This document shows, one piece after another, positions 1 through 7,772 of a stretch of DNA of 40,161 nucleotides (the first letter of the stretch is position 1; each line of letters begins with the position of its first letter). The notes under the pieces are model-generated. The model searched no databases, had not been told where the DNA came from, and was given only the letters and a program-made list of their open reading frames with translations. Source of the DNA: Deltaproteobacteria bacterium (GTDB taxonomy: Bacteria; Desulfobacterota; Desulfobacteria; Desulfobacterales; UBA2156); contig JAFDGC010000019.1 of the NCBI GenBank assembly GCA_019309485.1, forward strand, positions 1-40,161, written 5' to 3'. The position numbers and the translations under genes are program-made.

Positions 1-482
1 GTGGAGGGCAATTGATTTTTCTTTGAACACTCGGGACAAAAACCCGTGAATTCAAGACGATGCCCCGTGATGGTAAAGACGGTGGCCCCGTAAAGGTCGT
101 CTTCGATTTGATCCAGCGGTGCGATGGGGGCGTCGTCGATACGGCCGCATGCGACACAGCGGATATGATAGTGTTTGGACGGGTTCCAATCAAAGCGTTT
201 GACACTCCCCCCGGTCTCCAGCTTTTGGATTTTCCCCATCTCGGATAAAATTTCCAGGTTTCGGTATACCGTCCCCAGGCTGATGCGGGGAAGCCGCTTT
301 CGAACCTCCATATAAAGTTCATCCGCACTGGGGTGAGAGTGCATTTTTTCGAGTTCTTCCAGGATGACCCGTCGTTGTCGGGTCATCCGAATAGGGGGGG
401 GCTGTCCCTCAGGAGCCCAAAAGGCATTCGGGGGATCGGCGGACATATGGTTCGATGACGGTGTTTTCAATGCGTCTTTCAT
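1..482 (-). CDS. perR: PerR-like Fur-family peroxide/metal regulator (3' end beyond window)
   Basis: Fur-superfamily metalloregulator read on the minus strand from ATG at 482; 160 codons are visible with no stop, so the C-terminus lies outside the window. The winged-helix part contains TVYRNLEIL. The metal and dimerisation part contains HYHIRCVACG and a later CPEC, which are the usual structural zinc cysteines. In the alignment I made by eye to Bacillus PerR, the aspartates and histidines of the PerR regulatory site (RFD, HYH and the Asp after CGRI) are all present, which favours PerR over Fur. The first ~33 residues are a non-conserved extension; a second ATG just before TRQRRVILEE could be the true start. 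A palindrome overlapping its likely promoter suggests autoregulation. The family assignment is firm, the PerR subtype less so. Confidence 0.82.
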   Translation of the reverse strand, partial: MKDALKTPSSNHMSADPPNAFWAPEGQPPPIRMTRQRRVILEELEKMHSHPSADELYMEVRKRLPRISLGTVYRNLEILSEMGKIQKLETGGSVKRFDWNPSKHYHIRCVACGRIDDAPIAPLDQIEDDLYGATVFTITGHRLEFTGFCPECSKKNQLPS

Positions 483-597
483 TTGGTAACGCCTGCGCCG
501 GACGACCGTTTCGGGCAGTCTTTCAGTGAACCTCAGCAGCGAGCACATTCCCCGCTGGTTCTGCCTGACGGCAGTGCTTCGCGGGTTGGAGCGAAGC

Positions 598-620
598 GGA
601 AATCCCGCCTTGCGGGGCAG
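598..620. repeat. Short dispersed palindromic repeat, copy 1
   Basis: The segment GAAATCCCGCCTTGCGGGGC is nearly identical to a second copy near 38378-38400 (one difference over 20 bases). It contains a CCCGC/GCGGG dyad. Just upstream (about 558-600) are two further small hairpins, CTGCC/GGCAG and GCTTCGC/GCGAAGC. It resembles REP-type intergenic repeats; no function is visible. Confidence 0.5.
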
Positions 621-626
621 CTGCAA

Positions 627-662
627 TAATAATTATTAACACTATATACACGTTCCCGTCAA
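627..662 (-). promoter_or_regulatory. Putative promoter of the PerR-like gene with overlapping AT-rich palindrome (operator candidate)
   Basis: On the minus strand a TTGACG box (662-657) is followed 17 bases later by TTAATA (639-634). The perfect palindrome TAATAATTATTA (627-638) covers this weak -10 region. AT-rich dyads of this type are bound by Fur and PerR proteins, so binding by the adjacent regulator is plausible but inferred. Confidence 0.45.
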
Positions 663-683
663 GCCCCGGCCTTAAAACGGGCA

Positions 684-723
684 TTTTCCTTACCGGGGAG
701 CCCCGTCTTTCAGGGCGGGCGGG
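684..723 (+). repeat. GC-rich hairpin repeat, copy 1
   Basis: The core TTCCTTACCGGGGAGCCCCG is followed by a CCCG/CGGG dyad around TCTTTCAGGG. It matches copies at 7735-7772 (same strand) and 28252-28287 (opposite strand). It could be a REP element or the hairpin end of an IS200/IS605-type element; no transposase gene is nearby. Confidence 0.6.
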
Positions 724-729
724 TTCCAC

Positions 730-748
730 TTTTTACGATTCCATCAAA
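730..748 (+). repeat. End fragment of the foldback repeat
   Basis: The 19 bases TTTTTACGATTCCATCAAA are identical to the outer end of the foldback element at 28678-28696 and match, in inverse orientation, the end at 37054-37070. The rest of the element is absent here, so this is a remnant or solo end lying against the GC-rich hairpin repeat. Confidence 0.6.
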
Positions 749-767
749 GATTGAAACCCATTCCTTT

Positions 768-980
768 TTACAGATCAACCCACATGTCCGCATCGTTGCC
801 GCAACTTGTACAGGTACCTGTCCCCTTGACCCGCTTTGCAGAACCCTTGGCTTCAGCCTCGGTTTCTCCGGTCCCGTGGTCTCGGGGGGATTCCAGGGTG
901 CACGTGATGAGCATTTCCGCTTCATTGCCGCAGTTTTCGCATTTGCAAACCCGCTTGACGTGTTTGGTTTCCAGCGTCAT
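768..980 (-). CDS. Small double zinc-ribbon protein (70 aa), function unknown
   Basis: This 70-residue protein starts at ATG 980, five bases after a clear AGGAG. It carries two near-identical half sites, CENCGNEAEM (about residues 14-23) and CTSCGNDADM (about 56-65). Each has a CxxCGNxAxM pattern like a rubredoxin or zinc-ribbon knuckle, so the two pairs of cysteines probably bind one zinc or iron. The middle is hydrophilic and Glu/Lys-rich. There is no signal peptide or membrane segment. It lies upstream of the PerR-like gene on the same strand, 285 bases away. The family is not recognised; a redox or metal role is only suggested by the context. Confidence 0.7.
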   Translation of the reverse strand: MTLETKHVKRVCKCENCGNEAEMLITCTLESPRDHGTGETEAEAKGSAKRVKGTGTCTSCGNDADMWVDL

Positions 981-1109
981 GTCGTCTCCTTTTTCAATTT
1001 TAAACGGGGTGTTTTTCCTTTGGATTTCTTTTAATATGCGGGTCTATAATGAAAAAGTCAAGGCGCACGGGATCCGGTCCGCTGGGGTTCTTTGTTTCCG
1101 AAGCGGCGG

Positions 1110-1138
1110 TTGAAAATAGCCGAAGACGATGCTAAAAT
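1110..1138 (+). promoter_or_regulatory. Putative sigma-70 promoter of the nqr operon
   Basis: TTGAAA at 1110-1115 and TAAAAT at 1133-1138 are separated by exactly 17 bases, 42 bases upstream of the proposed nqrA start. It is the best promoter match in the gap between the zinc-ribbon gene and nqrA. Confidence 0.5.
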
Positions 1139-1179
1139 GCTTGGGACGAAAAAGGCCCGGATACGAGGGATCCAGACGC

Positions 1180-2523
1180 GTGCAGTTATTGCGGATCAAA
1201 AAAGGATATACGCTTCGGGCGGCGGGCGTGCCTTCTTTAAATCTTGAGCGGCGCAAAACTCCGGACACGGTGGCCGTCGTCCCCCATTATATTCCCTTCA
1301 TCAAACCGCGGTTGGCGGTTCAAGAGAAAGATGCCGTTAAGACCGGGACACTCCTTTTTGCAGACAAGCACTGGCCGGAACTGAAATTCCGCTCTCCCGG
1401 CACAGGCATTGTGGAAGCCATTCGTCTCGGGCCCCGTCGCATCCTTGAGGCCGTAGTGATCCGGCTCGATGAAAAAGAAACCCACGAGTCCTTTGAACCG
1501 GTTTCCGATGCCGCCCTCGAGACAATGGGAAAAGCGGACCTGAAATCCCGGATCCAGGATGGGGGCTTGTGGGCCCTGTTTCGGGAGCTGCCGTTTCGAA
1601 ACATTCCGATGGGGGCAAACGATCCGCCAGGCATCATTGTCACCCTGGGCACCCGGGAACCCTTCGAGCCGCACCCGTCGGTGTATTTGAATGACGCCTC
1701 GGCGTTGTTCCGGTTCGGGTTGCGGGTCCTTCAAAAACTTTCCGGACATGTGGCGGTGGTGCTTCCGTCGAAATATGCAGTTCCCTCGACTTTGAAGGAA
1801 GCGGTCACCCATGAGGTCTCCGGACATTACCCCTGCGGGGATGCCGGGGTGTTCCTGTACCGGACCAAGACGGATCCGAAACACAACCGCACCTGGACCC
1901 TCCATGGTCAGGATCTTCTTCTGTTGTCCCGGTTCCTGCGGGAGGGGCGTTATCCAACCCAAAAGATCGTGGTGACGGCGGGACCGAAAGCCCAAAATCC
2001 ATGCCATGTAACGGTCCGGCTGGGCGCTCCTCTGCGCCATATCGCCCGGACATCGGGCAGCGACGGCGCTCACCGTTTCGTGGTGGGGGGCGTTTTCACC
2101 GGATATCCCGCCTCCGGAGAGGATTACCTCGGCTTCCATGAGAACGCCGTGGTCGTGCTTTCCGAGGATCCAACACCCGAAAAGTGGGCCTTTTTCAAGC
2201 CGGGATACCAAAAGCCCACTTATTCCAGGGCGTTTTGGTCGCGCCTCACTACCCGACTCCTTCCCGTGGATACCCGTTATCACGGAGAGGAACGGGCCTG
2301 CATCGGGTGCGGCTATTGCGCCGAGGTCTGCCCCGTGGACATCCTCCCCCAGTTTACCTATAAAGCCGCTGTCATCGGTGAAATGGAAGAAGCCCTGGCA
2401 CACGGGATCCTGGATTGCGTCGAATGCGGGCTGTGTTCCTATGTATGCCCTTCCAAGATCGATCTTGTCCATGCGCTGAAAAGGGTCCGGGCCGACCTTT
2501 ACCGGGAAGAAGTCCACCGATGA
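1180..2523 (+). CDS. nqrA: Na+-translocating NADH:quinone reductase subunit A with C-terminal 2[4Fe-4S] domain
   Basis: NqrA is the cytoplasm-facing subunit of the sodium-pumping NADH:quinone reductase, associated with quinone reduction. I chose the GTG at 1180, preceded by GAGGGA nine bases away, because it gives the typical N-terminus (LLRIKKGY, then an AAGVPS segment) and 447 residues, close to the usual ~446. A longer form from 1129 is possible. The C-terminus has two complete ferredoxin-type ligand sets: C374, C377, C380, C384 in CIGCGYCAEVCP and C413, C416, C419, C423 in CVECGLCSYVCP. In well-studied NqrA proteins these clusters are lost, although the region is homologous to RnfC. The stop overlaps the nqrB start by four bases. 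The assignment is firm; bound clusters are inferred from the cysteines. Confidence 0.92.
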   Translation: MQLLRIKKGYTLRAAGVPSLNLERRKTPDTVAVVPHYIPFIKPRLAVQEKDAVKTGTLLFADKHWPELKFRSPGTGIVEAIRLGPRRILEAVVIRLDEKETHESFEPVSDAALETMGKADLKSRIQDGGLWALFRELPFRNIPMGANDPPGIIVTLGTREPFEPHPSVYLNDASALFRFGLRVLQKLSGHVAVVLPSKYAVPSTLKEAVTHEVSGHYPCGDAGVFLYRTKTDPKHNRTWTLHGQDLLLLSRFLREGRYPTQKIVVTAGPKAQNPCHVTVRLGAPLRHIARTSGSDGAHRFVVGGVFTGYPASGEDYLGFHENAVVVLSEDPTPEKWAFFKPGYQKPTYSRAFWSRLTTRLLPVDTRYHGEERACIGCGYCAEVCPVDILPQFTYKAAVIGEMEEALAHGILDCVECGLCSYVCPSKIDLVHALKRVRADLYREEVHR

Positions 2524-3704
2524 ACGAAAACGGTTCGTTTTTGAAACGTATTCGAAAGGCTTTCGATCCCGATGGCTCCCTTGCACGGCTCGGTCCCATG
2601 TATGAAGCCCTGGAGTCGGTATTCCTGGCCCGGCCCCGCTTCACCCGAAAAGCCCCCATGGTTCGGGACAGCCTGGATGTGAAGCGGTACATGATGCTCG
2701 TCATCCTGGCCCTGATGCCGCACTATGGATTCGGAGTATACAACGTGGGCCGCCAGGCCCTTTCGGCGGCCGGTCGCGCTCCGGATTTTTTCCCCGCCCT
2801 TTTCCTCGGTCTTTCGGCGGTGGTTCCCATCGTCGTTGTGGTTTTTGGGGTCGGGTTTGCCTGGGAAGTCCTCTTTGCGGCGATCCGCCGGCATCCCATA
2901 TCCGAAGGGGTGCTCGTGACCTGTACCCTGTTTCCCCTGACGCTGCCGCCCACGATTCCCCTGTGGCAGGCGGCCCTGGGGATTTCTTTCGGTGTCGTGA
3001 TCGGGAAAGAGATTTTCGGGGGAACGGGACGCAACTTCCTCAATCCGGCCCTTACCGGCCGGGCGTTCCTTTATTTTGCCTATCCGGCACAAATTTCAGG
3101 GGACGGGGTGTGGACCCTTCTCATCGACGGCCGGACGGTCCCTGTGGATGCCTTTTCCGGTGCCACCCCGTTGTCGGTGGCCGGAGGTATGGAGCGGCTC
3201 CAGGATATTCACGGGGTCCTCCTGGATTCGGGGTATACCCTGTCCCGGCTGCTTTTCGGCCTTTATCCGGGGAGCATCGGCGGGACGGCCGCCTTTCTGG
3301 CGGTCCTGGGGGCGGCCTTCCTGGTGCTCTTGGGAATCGCCAGTTACAGGATCATTCTGGGTTGTATCCTGGGGCTTGTGATCACCGCCGGGATCCTCAA
3401 TCTTTTGGCGGGTCCGGAGTTGCTGCCGTATCTTTCCCTGAATCCCTTTTATCACCTCTTGATGGGAGGATCCATGTTCGCCTTCACCTACATGGCCACG
3501 GATCCGGTATCTTCCTGTCACATGCAGGGCGCCCGATGGATTTTCGGGTTCGGCATCGGGGCCCTCACCGTACTGATCCGGGTGTTCAACCCGGCCTTTC
3601 CGGAAGGGGTGGGGCTGGCCGTGCTCTTCATGAATCTCTTTGCGCCCCTTTTGGATGAAATGGCGATCAAGGCGCGCTTGAAAAGGCGGGTGCTCAATGT
3701 CTGA
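2520..3704 (+). CDS. nqrB: Na+-translocating NADH:quinone reductase subunit B
   Basis: This 394-residue polytopic membrane protein is the main ion-channel subunit of Nqr. It carries a covalent FMN and, in characterised complexes, riboflavin. The flavin attachment motif SGAT is seen in VDAFSGATPL with Thr216 as the predicted phosphoester site. The N-terminal soluble part (ARPRFTRKAPMVRDSLDVKR) is typical of NqrB and distinguishes it from the shorter RnfD. GKEIFGGTGRNFLNPAL and TYMATDPVSS are conserved loops. The ATG at 2520 overlaps the end of nqrA (ATGA) and the end overlaps nqrC by eight bases, indicating translational coupling. Flavinylation needs an ApbE-type transferase, which is not in this window. 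Confidence 0.95.
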   Translation: MNENGSFLKRIRKAFDPDGSLARLGPMYEALESVFLARPRFTRKAPMVRDSLDVKRYMMLVILALMPHYGFGVYNVGRQALSAAGRAPDFFPALFLGLSAVVPIVVVVFGVGFAWEVLFAAIRRHPISEGVLVTCTLFPLTLPPTIPLWQAALGISFGVVIGKEIFGGTGRNFLNPALTGRAFLYFAYPAQISGDGVWTLLIDGRTVPVDAFSGATPLSVAGGMERLQDIHGVLLDSGYTLSRLLFGLYPGSIGGTAAFLAVLGAAFLVLLGIASYRIILGCILGLVITAGILNLLAGPELLPYLSLNPFYHLLMGGSMFAFTYMATDPVSSCHMQGARWIFGFGIGALTVLIRVFNPAFPEGVGLAVLFMNLFAPLLDEMAIKARLKRRVLNV

Positions 3705-4401
3705 ATCGGCTCGCTCCTTTTTTTTCGCCGTCGCCCTTTGCGTGGTCTGCAGCGTGCTCCTCACGGCGGCATCCACAGGGTTGCAGCGCCGCCAGGAGCA
3801 CAACATGCGCCTGGAAAAACAGCGCAATGTTTTAAAGGCCGTCGGGTTGATCGTAGCCGGGAAACCGTTGGTCGAAAGTCAGATCGAAAAGCTCTATAAG
3901 GAAAAGATTAAAACCTTTTGGGTGACACCGGAAGGGGAACTGGTGGATGCGAAAAAACACGCAGGCACGGACCTTCCCCTGTATGTCCGGCTCGAGGATC
4001 GCACCATTCACACATACGCCGTTCCCGTGGAATCGGACGGCCTGTGGGGGAAGATCTACGGATATCTGGCCCTGGAAAATGACGGGGCCACCGTGGCCGG
4101 GTTCACGGTGTTTCAGCATTCGGAGACCCCGGGCCTGGGCGGAGAGATCGAAAAGGAATGGTTCCAAAAAGAATGGATCGGAAAAAAGATCGTGGATAAA
4201 GACGGAAACTTTATCTCCATCCGCATCGCTCGGGGGGAGGCAGGGGAAGCGGTTCCGGAACGGATGCGTCCGCACACCGTGGACGGGATCAGCGGAGCCA
4301 CCCTGACCGGGCGGTATCTCACCGCCGGGATCCGGGAAACCCTGGAAAGCTACGAGCCGGTATCCATCCGTTTCCGAAAAAACATGATTGGAGTCCCTTG
4401 A
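3697..4401 (+). CDS. nqrC: Na+-translocating NADH:quinone reductase subunit C
   Basis: This 234-residue protein has one N-terminal membrane helix (SFFFAVALCVVCSVLLTAAS) and a periplasmic FMN-binding domain. The flavinylation motif is DGISGATLTG with Thr202 as the predicted covalent FMN site. The HSETPGLGGEIE segment is the second conserved FMN-domain signature. It passes electrons between the NqrB and NqrD/E parts of the complex. It is co-transcribed with nqrB (eight-base overlap). Its TGA overlaps an ATG that opens an 18-codon reading frame before nqrD. Confidence 0.95.
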   Translation: MSESARSFFFAVALCVVCSVLLTAASTGLQRRQEHNMRLEKQRNVLKAVGLIVAGKPLVESQIEKLYKEKIKTFWVTPEGELVDAKKHAGTDLPLYVRLEDRTIHTYAVPVESDGLWGKIYGYLALENDGATVAGFTVFQHSETPGLGGEIEKEWFQKEWIGKKIVDKDGNFISIRIARGEAGEAVPERMRPHTVDGISGATLTGRYLTAGIRETLESYEPVSIRFRKNMIGVP

Positions 4402-4457
4402 TGAAACCGGCACGGAACATAAACGGTTTTCAAGCCGTGGTGGGGGGCCGCCCATGA
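4401..4457 (+). CDS. Possible 18-codon coupling peptide between nqrC and nqrD
   Basis: The ATG at 4401 shares its A with the nqrC stop (TGATG) and is preceded by GGAG seven bases upstream. The frame runs 18 codons to a TGA that overlaps the nqrD start (ATGA at 4454-4457). The predicted peptide begins MKPARNINGF. The geometry suggests a translational coupler that delivers ribosomes to nqrD, whose own ribosome-binding site is poor. It may equally be a chance frame, or the trace of an older nqrD start. No family is recognised. Confidence 0.35.
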   Translation: MKPARNINGFQAVVGGRP

Positions 4458-5101
4458 CGCCGGCTCCGGTCCAGGCCCTGCGCAAATCCCGGTCCTACAA
4501 GGCCGTTGCCCGGGCCCTGTGGGAAGCCAATCCCATTTCCAAACAGATTCTGGGAATCTGCTCGGCCCTGGCCGTGACGGTGCAATTGAAGACCGCCCTG
4601 GTCATGAGCATTGCCCTGACCTTCGTGGTGGCCTTTTCCAGCCTCATCATCTCCCTGATGCGGCGCGCCATGCCGCGAAACATCCGCATCATGGTGGAGG
4701 TGTCCGTCATCGCCACCCTGGTGATCCTGGCCGATGAATTTCTCCGGGCCTTCATGTACGATGTGAGCCGGCAACTCTCGGTCTTCGTAGGGCTGATCAT
4801 TACCAATTGCATCGTCCTGGGCCGGGCGGAAGGGTACGCCCTGTCCAACCCCCCCTGCAAATCCTTTGTGGACGGCCTGGCCAACGGCATCGGGTACGGC
4901 TCGGTCCTGATGGGAGTGGCATTCCTCAGGGAACTGCTGGGATCCGGAAAACTCTTCGGATATCCGGTCATCCCCGCATTTTTTTACGAGGCCGGGTACC
5001 TGGACAACGGGCTCATGCGGCTCGCCCCGGGCGCCTTCATCATCATCGGGCTCTTTGTCTGGCTGGAGCATACGCTTCTTTCAAGGAAAAAAGGGCGATA
5101 G
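4454..5101 (+). CDS. nqrD: Na+-translocating NADH:quinone reductase subunit D
   Basis: This 215-residue, six-helix membrane subunit is paralogous to NqrE and homologous to RnfE. The start at 4454 (MTPAPVQALRK) is chosen because residues from WEANPISKQILGICSALAVT onward match the family. A longer frame from a TTG at 4388 would add 22 non-conserved residues. The conserved segment VGLIITNCIVLGRAE contains the cysteine that, with its NqrE partner, holds the intramembrane iron-sulfur centre in solved Nqr structures. ELLGSGKLFG and a hydrophobic C-terminal helix are also typical. Confidence 0.95.
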   Translation: MTPAPVQALRKSRSYKAVARALWEANPISKQILGICSALAVTVQLKTALVMSIALTFVVAFSSLIISLMRRAMPRNIRIMVEVSVIATLVILADEFLRAFMYDVSRQLSVFVGLIITNCIVLGRAEGYALSNPPCKSFVDGLANGIGYGSVLMGVAFLRELLGSGKLFGYPVIPAFFYEAGYLDNGLMRLAPGAFIIIGLFVWLEHTLLSRKKGR

Positions 5102-5110
5102 AACGGACGC

Positions 5111-5725
5111 ATGGGTATGGAAAACCTGATCAGCATCGCCGTCAATTCCATCTTTGTAGGGAATATCCTGCTGGCGTACTTTTTGGGGATGTGCTCCTTT
5201 GTGGCCATCTCCAAGAACATGAAGACCGCCGCGGGGCTCGGCGTTGCGGTCATTTTCGTGTTGACCGTCACCACGCCGGTCAACTGGCTCATTTACCGTT
5301 TTTTGCTGGCGCCGGGCGCCCTGGCCTGGGCCGGGTTTCCGGAAGTGAACTTGAGCTACCTGAAGCTGGTCCTGTTCATTGCCACCATTGCCGCCATGGT
5401 CCAGGCTCTGGAAATGGTCATCGATCGCTATTCCCCGGCCTTGTATGTCTCCCTGGGGGTCTTTCTTCCCTTGATTACCGTCAACTGCGCCATTTTGGGC
5501 GTTTCCCTTTTCATGGTGGAACGGGCGTACACCTTTCCCGAAACCGCGGTTTTCGGCGCCAGTTCCGGGATGGGCTGGGCCCTGGCAATCATCGCCATGT
5601 CGGCCATTCAAAAAAAGCTGCGTTATGCGGATGTACCGGAGGGGCTCCAGGGCTTTGCCATCAACATGATCACCACCGGCTTGATGGCCATCGGGTTTAT
5701 GCTTTTTGCCGGAATCTCCATGTAA
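5111..5725 (+). CDS. nqrE: Na+-translocating NADH:quinone reductase subunit E
   Basis: This 204-residue, six-helix membrane subunit is homologous to RnfA and pairs with NqrD around the intramembrane iron-sulfur centre. The conserved elements are [13 protein letters not shown] (first cysteine loop) and [13 protein letters not shown] (second cysteine loop). ATG 5111 is used; an ATG two codons later (MENLIS) aligns equally well with known NqrE starts. It lies nine bases after nqrD and 51 bases before nqrF, so it belongs to the same transcript. Confidence 0.95.
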   Translation: MGMENLISIAVNSIFVGNILLAYFLGMCSFVAISKNMKTAAGLGVAVIFVLTVTTPVNWLIYRFLLAPGALAWAGFPEVNLSYLKLVLFIATIAAMVQALEMVIDRYSPALYVSLGVFLPLITVNCAILGVSLFMVERAYTFPETAVFGASSGMGWALAIIAMSAIQKKLRYADVPEGLQGFAINMITTGLMAIGFMLFAGISM

Positions 5726-5776
5726 CCTGCGGCGCACTTTAAAATTGGTCGGTTGATTTAACAAAGGCAACAAACG

Positions 5777-7000
5777 GTGGAAATTTTCATCATCGCACTG
5801 GCGGTCTTTACCTGCGTCATCGGCCTCATGGTCGTGGGGTTGCTTTTCGTGGAGGCGAAGGTCGTCGTCAAGGGGGACCGTACCGTCGTCATCAATGATG
5901 ATCCGTCCAGGAGTCTCCAGGTCCCCACCGGCATATCCCTCCTATCGGCATTGACCCAAAACGGCATATTGCTTCCTTCGGCCTGCGGGGGGAAAGGAAG
6001 CTGCGGATTGTGCAAATGCAAAGTGGAAGAAGGGGGGCGGGACGTTCTTCCCACCGAATTGGCGCATCTGAATCGGGAGGAAAAGCGCGACGGCGTCCGG
6101 TTGTCCTGCCAGCTCAAGGTCAAAGAGGACATGAAAATCCGGATTCCCGAAGAGATTTTCAATATCAAAAAATACAGCGCCGTGGTGGTCTCAAACGAAA
6201 ACGTGGCCTCATTCATCAAGGAATTAAAGCTGAAGCTCGAAGGAGAAGAGACGCTGGATTTCAAGACCGGGGCGTATGTCCAGATCGATATTCCGGAATA
6301 CGAACGCTCCTACAGGGAGATTCATGTGGGGGAGACCTACAAGAAAGTTTGGGATCGTTTCGATTTCTGGGGACTCAAGGCCAGGGCCGAAGAGCCCGTC
6401 TATCGCGCCTATTCCCTGGCCAACACTCCGGAAGAGCCTGAATTGATGTTCACCATCCGCATCGCTACCCCGCCTCCCGGAGAGACCGAAATTCCCCCCG
6501 GCGTAGCCTCTTCGTATCTGTTCACCCTCAAGCCCGGTGACCGGGTGACCCTCAGCGGACCCTACGGGGATTTCTTTATCAAGGACACGGGCCGGGAGAT
6601 GTGTTTCATCGGCGGCGGGGCGGGGATGGCGCCGCTGCGGGCCCATATTTTCCACCAGCTGCTCACGGTGAAAACCCGGCGCAGGATGTCTTTCTGGTAC
6701 GGGGCCCGATCAAAAAAGGAGCTGTTTTACGAGGATCAATTCCGGGAACTGGAAAAAAATTATGATCATTTTACGTTCGTTGTGGCCCTTTCCGCCCCCG
6801 AGCCCGAGAATCACTGGGAGGGGCCCGAGGGATACATCCATCAGGTGGCGTACGACATGTATTTGAAGGACCACCCGGATCCCACGGAAATCGAATACTA
6901 CCTGTGCGGGCCGCCCCCCATGCTCGAGGCGGTCCGAAAGATGCTCCATGAACTGGGGGTGGAACCGGAAATGATCGCCTTCGACGATTTCGGGGGATGA
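5777..7000 (+). CDS. nqrF: Na+-translocating NADH:quinone reductase subunit F (NADH dehydrogenase module)
   Basis: NqrF is the electron-entry subunit that oxidises NADH. The order is one N-terminal membrane helix, a plant-type [2Fe-2S] domain with CGGKGSCGLC and LSCQ, an FAD-binding barrel with RAYSLANTP, and an NADH-binding domain with GGGAGMAPLRAH and CGPPPM. The GTG start at 5777 gives 407 residues, the family norm. All cofactor motifs look intact, so this Nqr should work with NADH even though its NqrA is unusual. It closes the operon and is convergent with the reductase gene that ends 30 bases away; no clear terminator was found between them. Confidence 0.96.
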   Translation: MEIFIIALAVFTCVIGLMVVGLLFVEAKVVVKGDRTVVINDDPSRSLQVPTGISLLSALTQNGILLPSACGGKGSCGLCKCKVEEGGRDVLPTELAHLNREEKRDGVRLSCQLKVKEDMKIRIPEEIFNIKKYSAVVVSNENVASFIKELKLKLEGEETLDFKTGAYVQIDIPEYERSYREIHVGETYKKVWDRFDFWGLKARAEEPVYRAYSLANTPEEPELMFTIRIATPPPGETEIPPGVASSYLFTLKPGDRVTLSGPYGDFFIKDTGREMCFIGGGAGMAPLRAHIFHQLLTVKTRRRMSFWYGARSKKELFYEDQFRELEKNYDHFTFVVALSAPEPENHWEGPEGYIHQVAYDMYLKDHPDPTEIEYYLCGPPPMLEAVRKMLHELGVEPEMIAFDDFGG

Positions 7001-7030
7001 CCGGCCCGGAAGCACCTTCAAATGCCCGGA

Positions 7031-7363
7031 TCAGAAGCCAAACTTTTCCGGCGGCCGCCTTTCCGGTACATATCGATGTTCAATGATCCCCTCATTCCAC
7101 GCCTTGGACACATAAAGGTTGCAATAACAGCTTCCGAATTCTTCCACGTCCGGCGCCCGGTAGACACAGGGGCAGATGATGTCCTTGTCCTTTTCCTTGT
7201 CTCCGGAAGCCAGACGGCAGGGGCAGGCCATATAACCGTACCGGTCTTTATTGATCAGCAAGGCTTCGAGGAGTTCGAAAACCTCTTCTTTGTCCCGGTT
7301 GAAATAAAACCCTTTTTTCCCCTGGCTTTCCTTGAGGGTATGATACAGTTTCTGCACGTCCAT
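7031..7363 (-). CDS. Ferredoxin-thioredoxin/disulfide reductase catalytic-subunit family protein
   Basis: This 110-residue protein has the cysteine pattern of the ferredoxin:thioredoxin reductase catalytic subunit: CPC (C47, C49), CPC (C64, C66) and CYC (C79, C81). These hold a [4Fe-4S] cluster next to a redox-active disulfide, so electrons from ferredoxin can reduce a thioredoxin-like partner. The spacing (14 and 12 residues between motifs) differs from the plant enzyme (16 and 8) and fits the divergent anaerobe/archaeal type, which acts without a variable subunit. Its ATG shares one base with the stop of the upstream glutaredoxin-like gene (TAATG), so that protein is the likely substrate. 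Confidence 0.88.
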   Translation of the reverse strand: MDVQKLYHTLKESQGKKGFYFNRDKEEVFELLEALLINKDRYGYMACPCRLASGDKEKDKDIICPCVYRAPDVEEFGSCYCNLYVSKAWNEGIIEHRYVPERRPPEKFGF

Positions 7364-7617
7364 TAGAGCCCCAGCGCCTCCTTGATCTCCTTTTCCTTGT
7401 ATCCCACGATCATTTTTTCGCCGATGATAACGGTGGGAAAAGAGCACCTGGGGTTGATCTTCTTGACATCTTCCAGGATGGCCTTGCGCTCTTCCCCTTC
7501 CAGAAGATCCACATCCACCACCTGATATTCCACGGTGCACTCATCCAGGAGCTTTTTCGTGGATTTGCAGTGGCTGCAGGTGCTCAATGCGTAAAGCTTT
7601 ACGTCGGGTGTCTTCAT
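7363..7617 (-). CDS. Glutaredoxin/thioredoxin-like protein
   Basis: This 84-residue thioredoxin-fold protein starts at ATG 7617 behind an AAGGAAGG stretch. The redox motif CSHC (C14, C17) sits after the first strand, and FPTVIIG carries the conserved cis-proline. It lacks the CPYC of classical glutaredoxins. An in-frame ATG 36 bases upstream would add 12 residues with no family similarity. It overlaps the ferredoxin-disulfide reductase gene by one base, so the pair probably forms a ferredoxin-driven disulfide relay. The natural downstream acceptor may have been the peroxiredoxin whose remains lie just upstream. Confidence 0.88.
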   Translation of the reverse strand: MKTPDVKLYALSTCSHCKSTKKLLDECTVEYQVVDVDLLEGEERKAILEDVKKINPRCSFPTVIIGEKMIVGYKEKEIKEALGL

Positions 7618-7734
7618 TTCCTTCCTTTCTGCCTTTCCTTTTATGAGCGCCATTGGCGTTTTCCGTCATTGACCGAAACGCCTCCCCCAATCCCTGTCTA
7701 AGTCAGCCTCAAGGGAAGCGATCTTGAAATGAAT

Positions 7735-7772
7735 CTTTTCCTGACCGGGGAGCCCCGCCCTTCAGGGCGGTG
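7735..7772 (+). repeat. GC-rich hairpin repeat, copy 2
   Basis: The core CCGGGGAGCCCCGCCCTTCA is followed by GGGCGG and matches the copies at 684-723 and 28252-28287. It overlaps the last codons of the peroxiredoxin remnant, so an insertion or recombination event may have trimmed that gene's end. Confidence 0.6.

Noticed and set aside
1237-2586. 449-codon open frame on the minus strand
   Set aside because: It is antisense to nqrA, has no recognisable motif and reflects the GC-rich codon usage of nqrA.
4388-4390. TTG as the nqrD start
   Set aside because: It adds 22 non-conserved residues and lacks a good site; ATG 4454 gives the family N-terminus.
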